NCBI RefSeq assembly: GCF_022095695.1
Contig: NZ_JAIFZM010000021.1
Location: forward strand, 1 to 61,929
Source of the DNA: Oceanobacillus jordanicus
GTDB taxonomy: Bacteria; Bacillota; Bacilli; Bacillales; Amphibacillaceae
Length of the DNA: 61,929 nt
Direction: 5' to 3'
Shown: in pieces, positions 26,641 to 34,874 of the stretch
How the letters are laid out: each line of letters starts with the position of its first letter
Numbering within the stretch: the stretch's first letter is position 1
Notes under the pieces: generated by a model
The model's input: the letters and a program-made list of their open reading frames with translations, nothing else
Told to the model about the DNA's origin: nothing
Databases searched by the model: none
Translations under genes and position numbers: made by a program

Positions 26641-27117
26641 ATGAAACAAGGAACAACGCTTTTTCTGAAGTCTGCTATAGTCACTATTGGGCTAATCGTA
26701 CTAGCTCTAAGTATTTTTTGGCTACCATATCAGGCAAACTTTTTCGCTGAAATGTATCCAGAGTTTGCCTATTTACAATACCCATTATTAGTTGGCTTAC
26801 TTGTGACAACCCTCCCATTCTTCATTGCCCTGTATCAAGCATTAAAGCTCTTACGCTATATTAATTATAATAAAGCTTTCTCGACTAAGTCTTTATTTCC
26901 CTTAAAAAATATTAAGTATTGCGCTTTAATCATAAGTTTTTTGTACATTGTAGGGTTTATCTCCCTTCTATCCATAAATGCTGCCAATCCCGGAATATTG
27001 CTTATCGGATTAGTGATCATCTTCTGTTCCGCTGTTATAGCATTCTTTGCTGCTGTATTACAGAACCTTTTAAGTAGAGCTTTGCAACTCAAAACAGAAA
27101 ATGAATTAACTGTTTGA
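26641..27117 (+). CDS. DUF2975 family membrane protein
   Basis: 158 residues with four hydrophobic segments (about 10-32, 45-67, 96-116, 122-148). The linker ALKLLRYINYNKAFSTKSL between helices two and three is the typical DUF2975 pattern. Function unknown. GATGAGGTGTAGG precedes the ATG. The small helix-turn-helix gene often found beside DUF2975 is missing. Confidence 0.75.
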   Translation: MKQGTTLFLKSAIVTIGLIVLALSIFWLPYQANFFAEMYPEFAYLQYPLLVGLLVTTLPFFIALYQALKLLRYINYNKAFSTKSLFPLKNIKYCALIISFLYIVGFISLLSINAANPGILLIGLVIIFCSAVIAFFAAVLQNLLSRALQLKTENELTV

Positions 27118-27273
27118 GGGACAGTTTCTCCATTGTTTTTCCTTGGAGAGTATCTAGATTCATTTGTAACTGATGATTGAAACTCACATAAGAAAGAAGT
27201 AACTTAGAATAAGAAACACAGCAAGAATTTCACTTCTGAGGCTAACCAATATAGAAGAGGGAAGGAGATAAAG

Positions 27274-28350
27274 ATGCTACATAATGTCACGGATCTTTTG
27301 AAAGTGAAGTACCCGATTATTCAAGCACCAATGGCCGGGGGTGTAACGACTACTCATTTGGTTACAGAAGTCGCTAATGCTGGAGGTCTTGGAATGATTG
27401 GAGCAGGTTATATGTCACCTGACCAGCTCCGCAAACAAATACGGAAAGTGCAGCAATTAACTCCCCATGCTTTCGGAGTAAACCTCTTTGTACCAAATGA
27501 ATTTCACGTAACAGAAGAAGAAATATTTACTGCTAACGAGAGGTTGAACCAGTTTCGGCGTAAGTTACAGCTACCAGAGAAAAATACTGTTGAAAAACCA
27601 GATTTTAATGATTTATATAACACTTTCTTGGAGCAAATTGATGTAGTAATAAAGGAAAAAGTGCCCATTTGCTCCTTTACTTTTGGGGTTCCTACTACGG
27701 AAGTAATGGACCGTTTAAAACAACACGATATACTTCTTATCGGCACAGCAACTACGGTGAAGGAAGCTATTGCCATAGAGAAGGCCGGGATGGATATCAT
27801 TGTCGTACAAGGCAGTGAGGCTGGCGGACACCGTGGCAACTTCCTCCAGTCGAATGATGAAAGTATGGTCGGCTTAATGACACTTATTCCCCAGGTAGTC
27901 GACAATGTCAGTACTCCTGTTATTGCTGCTGGGGGTATTATGGGCGGTAGGGGTTTCATGGCATCCCTTTGTTTAGGAGCCCAAGGGGTGCAAATGGGTA
28001 CAGCTTTTTTGACATGTTTAGAAAGTGGAGCAAATGAGCTGCACAAAGCTGCCATACTGAATGCAAAAGAAGACCAATCTGTTATAACCCGCTCCTTTTC
28101 CGGAAAGTGGGCAAGAGGAATACAGAACGAATTTATCTCCTCTATGAGAGCGAACGAACATCAAGTACCAGCTTTTCCTGTACAGAATAGCCTAACAAAG
28201 GATATTCGAAAGGCCAGCGCTAATCAGGGTAAGACGGACTTTATGTCTCTTTGGGCAGGCCAAAACGCCACTATGGCAAAAAGGCAAACCGTCCGTATGC
28301 TGATGGAGTCGATCATTATGGAAGCGAAAAAATTAGGGTTTTCTACTTAA
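27274..28350 (+). CDS. Nitronate monooxygenase (2-nitropropane dioxygenase-like)
   Basis: 358-residue FMN-dependent TIM-barrel enzyme that oxidises nitronates such as propionate 3-nitronate. Family motifs: YPIIQAPMAGGVTT at the N-terminus, VQGSEAGGHRG with the catalytic His, and PVIAAGGIMGGRG plus AQGVQMGTAFL for FMN phosphate binding. AAGGGAAGGAGA precedes the ATG. Single-gene unit; a perfect hairpin follows. Confidence 0.9.
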   Translation: MLHNVTDLLKVKYPIIQAPMAGGVTTTHLVTEVANAGGLGMIGAGYMSPDQLRKQIRKVQQLTPHAFGVNLFVPNEFHVTEEEIFTANERLNQFRRKLQLPEKNTVEKPDFNDLYNTFLEQIDVVIKEKVPICSFTFGVPTTEVMDRLKQHDILLIGTATTVKEAIAIEKAGMDIIVVQGSEAGGHRGNFLQSNDESMVGLMTLIPQVVDNVSTPVIAAGGIMGGRGFMASLCLGAQGVQMGTAFLTCLESGANELHKAAILNAKEDQSVITRSFSGKWARGIQNEFISSMRANEHQVPAFPVQNSLTKDIRKASANQGKTDFMSLWAGQNATMAKRQTVRMLMESIIMEAKKLGFST

Positions 28351-28375
28351 CGACTTTTTACAATGATGAAAATTA

Positions 28376-28412
28376 TTTCCTCTACTATGTTCTTGCTACA
28401 TAGTAGAGGAAA
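28376..28412. terminator. 15-bp perfect hairpin between convergent genes
   Basis: Arms TTTCCTCTACTATGT and its exact complement flank a seven-base loop, ending just before the stop codon of the minus-strand gene at 28414. Few T follow on the plus strand; AATAATTTT on the minus strand is weakly terminator-like. Confidence 0.55.
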
Positions 28413-28413
28413 C

Positions 28414-28854
28414 TTACTGGGGATCATGTAAGATCCACGGGATTTTTGATTCAAACTCTAGCCAAAGGCCAGACATTGGTAAATCATCCTTTTCACTTGG
28501 GTCCACTTCCGCAAATCCAAAAGTAAAATTGCCTAAAATAGCCGTGTTTTCAGAAGTCCAATCAGAATCCAAACAATACTTTCCTTCAACTAAGCTTGCA
28601 GCCAAATAATAATGCACCATATAAAGGTGTAATCCATCTTCAGCCTCCCCAAACTCTGATAACAAATCTGGTTTTGTAGGGTCTATACCTAACGTTTCAA
28701 ATACGTCCTTAATCTGAGAATCCATCTGTGTACAAGCTTCTCTATAGTTTTTACAATCTACGCAATTGCAAAGTTCCTGATCTTGTTTATAGTATTCTCT
28801 CGTCCTACCTACATCTACTTCTAGCAACCATTTTTCTAATTGTAATTTTTGCAT
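28414..28854 (-). CDS. Uncharacterised protein with N-terminal Cys cluster
   Basis: 146 residues. The segment CNCVDCKNYREAC (residues about 29-41) has four cysteines that could bind a metal ion. The rest is a soluble alpha/beta-like domain ending in LWLEFESKIPWIL. I do not recognise the family. TAGGAGAAG precedes the ATG. Codon use looks native. Confidence 0.65.
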   Translation of the reverse strand: MQKLQLEKWLLEVDVGRTREYYKQDQELCNCVDCKNYREACTQMDSQIKDVFETLGIDPTKPDLLSEFGEAEDGLHLYMVHYYLAASLVEGKYCLDSDWTSENTAILGNFTFGFAEVDPSEKDDLPMSGLWLEFESKIPWILHDPQ

Positions 28855-28921
28855 ATTTTCTTCTCCTATAACCGTTTCTTCATTGAAGAAGTGAACCTCC
28901 GATATTTTAAATCAAAGTTTC

Positions 28922-29476
28922 TTATTTCCATACCCTTTTCACCCACATGAGCTCTTGCCTCTCAAAAGATAGTTTATAAATATCTGGCATTTCAATTTGA
29001 TTCCAAAATTCGAATCCATATTTACTGTTAAAGGAATTCATAATCAAAACCATTATGTTACCATGTGTGCCTATTGCGACATTTTTTCCCTTGTTACTTT
29101 CTAGAACTTTTAAAGTTGCGTTTACGCCTCTTTTTTGAGCAACCTTGTTTGATTCGCCACCAGACCATGAAAATTCGTAGTCCTCCCAAACCTGCGTAAT
29201 CGCCTCTGTAAAATCTTCCACAGGCTTTTCCGCGAGGATTCTTTCTTTGAAGTCATCTATTATCTTAATCTCTTTACCTATGTACTTTGCAATCCCTCCA
29301 ACTGTTTGGATGGCCCGCTTATAAGGACTTGAATAGACAGCATCAATAGCTTCATTTTTAAGTAATGCAGTTACGATATTTGCGTCATTAAAGCCACGTT
29401 CAGATAAAGGTCTTACCAACTCGTCTGGTGTATACATAGAATGAGCATGTCTCACAAAATATACGTTTGTAGGCAA
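28922..29476 (-). CDS. Histidine phosphatase family protein, paralogue 1
   Basis: 184 residues of the phosphoglycerate-mutase-like branch-1 histidine phosphatases: VYFVRHAHS (phosphorylated His region, RHG-type), YSSPYKRAIQTV, and the second catalytic His in VAIGTHGNIM. The start is TTG at 29476, nine bases after AGGAGG; an earlier in-frame TTG touches the binding site. Homologous to the neighbouring 29523-30068 product, an evident tandem duplication. Substrate unknown. Confidence 0.82.
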   Translation of the reverse strand: MPTNVYFVRHAHSMYTPDELVRPLSERGFNDANIVTALLKNEAIDAVYSSPYKRAIQTVGGIAKYIGKEIKIIDDFKERILAEKPVEDFTEAITQVWEDYEFSWSGGESNKVAQKRGVNATLKVLESNKGKNVAIGTHGNIMVLIMNSFNSKYGFEFWNQIEMPDIYKLSFERQELMWVKRVWK

Positions 29477-29522
29477 ATGACCCAACCTCCTAACTCCTGC
29501 TGCGTTTTATACCAATTACTAA

Positions 29523-30068
29523 TCAATCTTTCAATAAACGGTTAAAATTAGCATTGGTCTCGGTAACCTTTAAATGATAGACATCAGGATTACGTAGACC
29601 CATCCATTGCTCGAAACCAAAGCTTTTATCATAGAAGTTTAGTAATAAAGATATAATCCCTCCATGTGCCACCATCACTGTATTTTCAGAGCCACTAACT
29701 ACGATCTCATCGACTACCTCTACAATTCGCTTCACTGCTTCGTTACTTGATTCTCCACCTTCAAACTTAAGATCCATATCGTCAAAAGTCTCTTCTAGCT
29801 TCTCCATCCAATCCGTAAGAAAGGTGGTGCTAAGGACGCGTTCGGCTAAACGACTATCTACCTCAATATCTATATCCTTATTTTCTGTAAAGGGCTTAAT
29901 CGTCTGGATAGCTCGAACAAATGGGCTTGAAATGATTCTATCTACCTTTAAATCTGATAAAGATTCGGCTAGTTCCTTTGCTTGAATGAACCCTTCTTCT
30001 GTTAACGGCGCATCCGGTGCTTGTCCTTCCGCTTTGCAATGTCTGATGATGTATATATTTTTAGTCAT
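29523..30068 (-). CDS. Histidine phosphatase family protein, paralogue 2
   Basis: 181 residues: IYIIRHCKAEGQ (catalytic His with Cys replacing the usual Gly), ISSPFVRAIQTIKPF and VMVAHGGIISLLL. About the same length as paralogue 1 and sharing the FGFEQW.GL.NPDVY.L C-terminal pattern. GGGGGGATACG precedes the ATG. The two genes are 47 bases apart and probably in one unit with the upstream Nudix gene. Confidence 0.82.
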   Translation of the reverse strand: MTKNIYIIRHCKAEGQAPDAPLTEEGFIQAKELAESLSDLKVDRIISSPFVRAIQTIKPFTENKDIDIEVDSRLAERVLSTTFLTDWMEKLEETFDDMDLKFEGGESSNEAVKRIVEVVDEIVVSGSENTVMVAHGGIISLLLNFYDKSFGFEQWMGLRNPDVYHLKVTETNANFNRLLKD

Positions 30069-30133
30069 GTTTCGTATCCCCCCTTCTCCTATTTCAAGGT
30101 TGGCCTATCATGATTCCATAAACCTTTTTGCAA

Positions 30134-30598
30134 TTAATTTACATCACCTAAGTAAACAGGCGCTTCTTTCCCTTCATTATAGTCAATAATATATTCTCGA
30201 AGTGTTCGAGGGTAAAGCCTATAATTCAGTAACTCGGATAAAGGAAGCCATTCGACACCAATTTGTCCCTCATCTGGGGCTGTACCGTTTCCTAAATTTG
30301 CACCCCCTTCTGCAATACTGCATAGAAACATATAGTTCATCCGGTGAGCTTCGGAATCAAACTCATAATGCTCATGATTTTTTCCAATATACTCTCGTAT
30401 AAAGATTAGGTCACCAATTTCTACAGCCGCATTAACTTCTTCGATACACTCTCTTTTTAGTGTTTGGGGAAGTGTTTCTCCAAATTCCTGTCCACCACCA
30501 GGTAAAATATAATAGTAGCCCTCTTGGTCCTGTTTTTTAATTGCTAACAATTGATCGTCCTGAATAATAATCGCCTTCGCTGAGTTCCTAATGCCCAT
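30134..30598 (-). CDS. Nudix hydrolase
   Basis: 154 residues with a Nudix box: GGGQEFGETLPQTLKRECIEEVNA fits GX5EX7REUXEEXGU except for Asn where Gly is usual near the end. It probably hydrolyses a nucleoside-diphosphate-linked compound. ATG at 30598 is seven bases after GGAGG. First gene of a possible three-gene unit with the two histidine phosphatases. Confidence 0.82.
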   Translation of the reverse strand: MGIRNSAKAIIIQDDQLLAIKKQDQEGYYYILPGGGQEFGETLPQTLKRECIEEVNAAVEIGDLIFIREYIGKNHEHYEFDSEAHRMNYMFLCSIAEGGANLGNGTAPDEGQIGVEWLPLSELLNYRLYPRTLREYIIDYNEGKEAPVYLGDVN

Positions 30599-30654
30599 TT
30601 TCACTCCTCCAAAATCTTACAAATTTCTCTTTCTCTATCTTACAACAAAAGGAA

Positions 30655-30701
30655 ACAAAAAAGGCAAACTTTTCTAATAATTGATACGAAAAGTTGCCTT
30701 G
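30655..30701 (-). terminator. Terminator of the 30721-31329 gene
   Basis: Minus-strand stem AAGGCAACTTTTC / GAAAAGTTTGCCTT followed by TTTTTTG. Confidence 0.8.
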
Positions 30702-30720
30702 GTTTTTGTTTTGGAACTAA

Positions 30721-31329
30721 TTATCTCAAAATATTGTATTTAACATGTATAACACCGGTTCCTTCTATTACCTCTGTGGAGTCTAACTTTACGCTCTCTT
30801 CCCCAATATGATCAAACAACCGGGTTCCTTTTCCTAGCAATACTGGAGCAATGTGTAAATCCAGACCATCTAAGAGACCCGTTTTAATACATTGTTGAGC
30901 AACACTTGCAGTTCCAATACTTACATCCTTTGACCCAGCTACTTTCTTGGCCTGTTTTACAGCATTTTCTATCCCGTTAGTGATAAAAGTAAAAGGTGTA
31001 TTACCTGATGGTGTAGAATCTGGAACACTGTGTGTAAGTACAAAAACCGGGACATTTGCCAATGGATGACTTCCTCCCCATCCATTCACCATGTCGTAAG
31101 TCCTTCGCCCAACAATCATGGCGCCGGTTTTTTCAGCGGCTAAATCAAAAATGGCCTTATCAATGCTTGAAAGCTTGAAAAAAGAATTCGTCTGGCTAGT
31201 TTCCTCTCCAGAGAACATCCAGGCTTGCAGAATTTCGCCTTGATCCCCTAAAGGCTTTTCTTGACTATCATTACTTCCAGCTACAAAACCATCAAGAGAC
31301 ATGGAGATATTTAGAACAACTTTACTCAT
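30721..31329 (-). CDS. Dihydrofolate-reductase-like protein (RibD C-terminal domain family)
   Basis: 202 residues of the RibD_C/DHFR-like family: VVLNISMSLDGFVAG at the N-terminus, GAMIVGRRTYDMVNGWGG in the middle and LHIAPVLLGKGTRLFD near the end. Such stand-alone proteins are NADPH-dependent reductases of unknown substrate (YyaP/YwjB type). AAGGAGGAATTG precedes the ATG. Single gene with its own terminator. Confidence 0.85.
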   Translation of the reverse strand: MSKVVLNISMSLDGFVAGSNDSQEKPLGDQGEILQAWMFSGEETSQTNSFFKLSSIDKAIFDLAAEKTGAMIVGRRTYDMVNGWGGSHPLANVPVFVLTHSVPDSTPSGNTPFTFITNGIENAVKQAKKVAGSKDVSIGTASVAQQCIKTGLLDGLDLHIAPVLLGKGTRLFDHIGEESVKLDSTEVIEGTGVIHVKYNILR

Positions 31330-31439
31330 TTCAATTCCTCCTTATGGCGATTCTATTATATAAATCTACAATATATTTCTTCTATATTGCTATAGTTGTT
31401 CTAGACAATATATTGTATTGGGATCTTTAGGTGCGTTTA

Positions 31440-31970
31440 TTAATTTCTGCCAACATAATCATCGTATAGGATGCTCATTATGATTTCATCGGAATATTGG
31501 TTTCTCATGAAAAGGGACTGTCTTAATACTCCTTCTCTCTTAAAACCAGCTTTTTCGTAGGAGCGTATCCCTCTTGGATTATGAGAATAGACCTGTAACT
31601 CTAATCTATTTAGGCGCAGCTCTTCAAAAGTAAATTTCTGAGCAAGCATTACAGCTTCAGTTCCATAACCTTTTCCATAGTTATCCTTATTATGTATCGC
31701 AATTCGGAACATCGCTTTCCTGTTATCTAGGTCGATGTCATTGACTGCTAGATCACCTATCATTTGATCGTCCTCTACTAAACAAATAGCGAAGTCGTGA
31801 CGAGTGGAATCTTTGTTAAACCGCTCATAAGCATTTCGAACCTCTTCCATCGTAAACACCTTGCGCGTACCAGTCATGTAAAGGCCTTCCTCTTCATGGA
31901 GACTATTAAAGATGCCTTCTATGTCCTTGTCTTCAATTGGTCTTAAATACACATTGTTTCCTTTTGTCAT
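31440..31970 (-). CDS. GNAT N-acetyltransferase
   Basis: 176 residues: NVYLRPIEDKDIEGIF, FRIAIHNKDNYGKGYGTEAV (acetyl-CoA loop) and HNPRGIRSYEKAGFKREGVLR. The start at 31970 is chosen because AAGGGAGAG precedes MTKGNN; the frame extends to 32000 without a binding site and into a relic of another gene. Acceptor unknown. Confidence 0.83.
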   Translation of the reverse strand: MTKGNNVYLRPIEDKDIEGIFNSLHEEEGLYMTGTRKVFTMEEVRNAYERFNKDSTRHDFAICLVEDDQMIGDLAVNDIDLDNRKAMFRIAIHNKDNYGKGYGTEAVMLAQKFTFEELRLNRLELQVYSHNPRGIRSYEKAGFKREGVLRQSLFMRNQYSDEIIMSILYDDYVGRN

Positions 31971-32002
31971 ATGAAAACTCTCCCTTATCTTTTCCAGCAA
32001 AT

Positions 32003-32180
32003 TGCTTTAATTTTATACTATAGTACCGCATAGCTTTCGGGATTCCCTTGACTTCAAAGAAACCACCATATATTAGAGTTCTCACCCTATATTCTAAAAA
32101 AGGATCCCCAACATTGTTATCTATATGGCCATATACTTCGCCAATTAACCTCGCAGCTTTAATAAAATCCTTTTCTTTTT
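32003..32180 (-). pseudogene. C-terminal relic of a DUF1835/DUF3658-type protein
   Basis: Directly upstream of the GNAT gene a minus-strand frame reads KEKDFIKAARLIGEVYGH, then IDNNVGDPFLEYRVRTL, then GGFFEVKGIPKAMRYYS. This matches what I recall of the C-terminus of DUF1835/DUF3658 proteins (GHxxGHxDxxIGDxFLEYRIREL...G.FE..G...AMR.Y.V). A stop codon precedes it and no N-terminal part exists, so it is a truncated remnant. Confidence 0.6.
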
Positions 32181-32260
32181 ATTTTTGACATGAGGGATAC
32201 CTCTCTATATATAAATAAATTTGTAAGCATTACATGTAACTATCAGATAGTTATATACTC

Positions 32261-32920
32261 TTATAGTTTTCGTATTTCATCTCCTGATTTGATAATAATA
32301 TTTATACCTTTCGCTGATCCATTCTCTACATGATTTTCCATATTTGATACATCTATATCCACGTTTATTTTTACTACTTTTTTCTCATTGCCTTCTAACC
32401 GTACTTCGTAAGGGGCGGTTTGGTTCATAAGTGATAGCATGGACACCTCATCATCTGCATAGTACCTTTCCTGGAATTCAACAGTGAATTGGTTTACATT
32501 ACCTCTATAATTTTCAAAAGGTAGTTCACATTCTCCGTGCAACGTTACATCATCAATCATTTCAAATTCACAACTACTCCATTCTCTTTCATAAGAAATA
32601 GCATAGATGCCCGTAGCTAGGTTTTTTTGATAAAGATTAACAAGCATCATGGGTAAAAACATTGAAATAAGAATAGCAATAAGGACAGCACGGGCGCGAT
32701 ATTTTTTTAATGATCTGGTAAGAAAAATTAAACTTGCTATCAATAGGACAAGTGAGGTGATCCCCACAAATTGAAAACCATTAACCGTTTCAATAGGTAT
32801 GTTGAGTATAGATAAAATTGTCTCTCCATAAGGACTTTTGTGTGGAAATGGAAAATTTAAGCCCATAGATAAAATAAAAAAAATAAGAGCTATATAAAAC
32901 AGTTTTTTACTTTTGAACAT
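32261..32920 (-). CDS. Uncharacterised membrane protein with C-terminal extracytoplasmic domain
   Basis: 219 residues: three hydrophobic segments (about 7-24, 49-67 and 77-97) then a polar beta-rich domain of some 115 residues with Cys pair WSSCEF and HGECELPF that could form a disulphide. I recognise no family. AAGGGGGATTTG precedes the ATG. Confidence 0.65.
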   Translation of the reverse strand: MFKSKKLFYIALIFFILSMGLNFPFPHKSPYGETILSILNIPIETVNGFQFVGITSLVLLIASLIFLTRSLKKYRARAVLIAILISMFLPMMLVNLYQKNLATGIYAISYEREWSSCEFEMIDDVTLHGECELPFENYRGNVNQFTVEFQERYYADDEVSMLSLMNQTAPYEVRLEGNEKKVVKINVDIDVSNMENHVENGSAKGINIIIKSGDEIRKL

Positions 32921-33022
32921 ACAAATCCCCCTTATATGTTTAAAATCCTTTTGCTCTATCTTACAACAGAGGAAGGATGAATTGTTTAAATTAACAAATA
33001 TTTCTAAAGTAATTATTCCTCT

Positions 33023-33700
33023 TTACGCCGCCTTACTTAATTCTTGAATAATTAAAGAAAGCTCTTTTAAATCATCAATTACATACTGTGCCTTTACATC
33101 CTTCCAGCCTAAATCTCTCTTCCAAATGCCAACCATTCCTACATTTTCTGCACCTGTTACATCATTTTCAGGGTGATCTCCAACGTAAGCGCTCTCATTA
33201 GCAGGTACATTCAATTGATTCAGGGCTTTTAAAAAGATTTCTGGATTGGGCTTTTTCACCCCTTCATATTCCGAAATAAGGATTATATCAAAGAAGCTAT
33301 CAATTCCTAAAGCTCTTATATTATCCATCTGGAATTGTCCTTTCCCATTTGTAATCAACCCTAATCGAATTGATTCTTTTTTCAAATCTTCTAATGCAGC
33401 AATTAGATTGGGAAAGGGGACACAACTATCGTGAAATTCGGTTATGTAATTTTCAAGCAGCATTTCCCATGAGATGGTGGTAATATTCAATTCCTCCACC
33501 AATTGCTGATAGACTTTATCCTTCCATACGTAACCTCGCCGATCCAATTCTATGAATCTGGAAATATAAATTTCTTTCGAGATATGACTAAGCCCTTTAT
33601 TCAACCTATCATACTGATTTCCTACAAATTTTAGTACAGAAGCATCCCTATTTAACAATGTACCATCTAAGTCGAAAATAACAGCTTTAATCATTTCCAT
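33023..33700 (-). CDS. HAD-superfamily hydrolase
   Basis: 225 residues with HAD motifs IFDLDGTLLNRD, LGLITNGKGQ, K in GVKKPNPEIF and GDHPENDVTGAENVG, plus a C1-type helical cap. Resembles REG-2-like/YjjG-like phosphatases; substrate unknown. An in-frame ATG two codons later is an equally possible start. Single gene. Confidence 0.83.
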   Translation of the reverse strand: MEMIKAVIFDLDGTLLNRDASVLKFVGNQYDRLNKGLSHISKEIYISRFIELDRRGYVWKDKVYQQLVEELNITTISWEMLLENYITEFHDSCVPFPNLIAALEDLKKESIRLGLITNGKGQFQMDNIRALGIDSFFDIILISEYEGVKKPNPEIFLKALNQLNVPANESAYVGDHPENDVTGAENVGMVGIWKRDLGWKDVKAQYVIDDLKELSLIIQELSKAA

Positions 33701-33785
33701 CTCATTCCTTATCCTTGTAGTTTTTTATATGAGAAAAGCTATTAAAATACAGCAGTAAATTTTTAGATTTTTCCCTTCGCTGGCT

Positions 33786-33814
33786 ATAGTTCTATACAAA
33801 TAAAATGCTATAAT
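33786..33814 (+). promoter_or_regulatory. Promoter of the toxin transcript
   Basis: A perfect TATAAT lies at 33809-33814. The -35 region is weak (TAGTTC-like near 33787). Transcription would start near 33821 and give a leader of about 60 nt before the toxin start. Confidence 0.5.
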
Positions 33815-33873
33815 TCATATAAGTGCATAAGGTTGTCATGGGTGGTGGCTCGCTCCCTTTTAGAAAGGGGGTG

Positions 33874-33963
33874 ATGCCAATGGCAGTATTTGAGGCAATT
33901 GTTCTGATGATTTCTTTTGGAACGTTAATCGTTGCTATCCTGTCATTTAACCATAAAAAATAA
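33874..33963 (+). CDS. Type I toxin, holin-like (Fst/TxpA-like) peptide
   Basis: A 27- or 29-residue peptide, MAVFEAIVLMISFGTLIVAILSFNHKK (given here in two parts: MAVFEAIVLMISFG then TLIVAILSFNHKK), a single membrane helix with a short charged tail, typical of 'putative holin-like toxin' peptides. Two in-frame ATGs (33874, 33880) follow AAAGGGGGTGA; the second has better spacing. The leader hairpin CTCCCTTT / AAAGGGGG covers the ribosome binding site. An antisense RNA is predicted from the other side, and both transcripts meet at one bidirectional terminator, as in par (Fst) loci. A second, broken copy exists at 46442-46495. Confidence 0.8.
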   Translation: MPMAVFEAIVLMISFGTLIVAILSFNHKK

Positions 33964-34001
33964 CCACCCTATGCCTGACAGCTAAGTAGGTGGTTATTTT
34001 A
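33955..34001. terminator. Bidirectional terminator shared by toxin and antitoxin RNAs
   Basis: Stem AACCACC (33962-33968) / GGTGGTT (33989-33995). Plus strand continues ATTTTAT; minus strand continues ATTTTTTATGG. Located right at the toxin stop codon. Confidence 0.8.
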
Positions 34002-34092
34002 TCAACCAATTAGCGAGTCGCCCCCTTGAAGGGCTACTGCACTGATACCGTTAGTGTGACAGCACTAGCGGTATTTTATTTTATGATTATCT
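33958..34092 (-). ncRNA. Antisense RNA antitoxin (RNA II-like) of the type I locus
   Basis: Predicted from a minus-strand promoter with TATACT (complement of 34099-34104), giving an RNA of about 130 nt that ends at the shared terminator. It contains a hairpin CCGCTAGTG / CACTAACGG and the segment GCCCTTCAAGGGGGCGACTCG. That segment matches, in direct-repeat sense, the toxin leader CGCTCCCTTTTAGAAAGGG, so the RNAs can pair at the leader as well as at the terminator. Promoter spacing motif TTTTCTTTTTA...GGGTA is conserved in the second copy at 46281-46307, which supports the assignment. Confidence 0.7.
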
Positions 34093-34183
34093 ACGTTTAG
34101 TATACCCGAATATGGATAAAAAGAAAACTCTGACTTATTCTTATTACAATTCTTGTTTAGATGTGCATCCTGAGCAACCTCTG

Positions 34184-34840
34184 CTATTTCCCTATCCCAC
34201 CCATAACATACTGAATGGTCCGCTCAATTTCTGCTTCATCATCCCAATCAGCCTCCGGCATTATGATAAAGCGTGTTACTAGATAACTAATCATCGAAGA
34301 AGCTATTAGCCTTATAATGGAGGATGTTGGCATATCGATTATTTGCCCTTGAGACTGAAAATGCGTCACAATATCCTCTAGCCTTGTGTAGACCTTACTT
34401 GCAACATGCTTCATAAACTGTTCTTTCAATTCCGGGTGAAAAGGGATTTCTTGAAGCATGATTTTAATGATTGGGAGATTTTTTTCTGCAAAAGCTTTTC
34501 GGTTAAATAATATAGCTCTTAGTAGTTCTTCAACTGTCTCATAATTAGTGTGAAGAACTTTTTTAAAATCATTGATTACAAAGGGTGCCACTAACCGGCT
34601 CATTATAGGAGAAACAATCGAAATCAGTAAATCTTTTTTGGTTTTGTAATGTCTAAAAATTGTCCCTTCAGCAACACCTGCTTGTTTGGCAATTTCACTT
34701 GTTGAGGAAGCTGCGTAACCTTTTTCAGCAAATATATTAATGGCTGCTTCGAGAATTTGTTTTTGCTTTTGGGTTAATTCTTTATTTTCTTCTACACTCA
34801 ATTCAAAAATAGATTCTCCATTTGTATCATTTTTTGTCAT
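34184..34840 (-). CDS. TetR-family transcriptional regulator
   Basis: 218 residues. The N-terminal helix-turn-helix reads AAINIFAEKGYAASSTSEIA then KQAGVAEGTIFRHYKTKKDLL, the classic TetR domain, followed by an all-helical ligand domain. The start at 34840 is seven bases after AAGGAG. It is the third gene of the ABC exporter operon and probably represses it through the two palindromes at 36641-36704; ligand unknown, perhaps the exported compound. Confidence 0.87.
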   Translation of the reverse strand: MTKNDTNGESIFELSVEENKELTQKQKQILEAAINIFAEKGYAASSTSEIAKQAGVAEGTIFRHYKTKKDLLISIVSPIMSRLVAPFVINDFKKVLHTNYETVEELLRAILFNRKAFAEKNLPIIKIMLQEIPFHPELKEQFMKHVASKVYTRLEDIVTHFQSQGQIIDMPTSSIIRLIASSMISYLVTRFIIMPEADWDDEAEIERTIQYVMGGIGK

Positions 34841-34874
34841 CATCAAACTCCTTCAGCCTTTTATTCTCCCTCTA

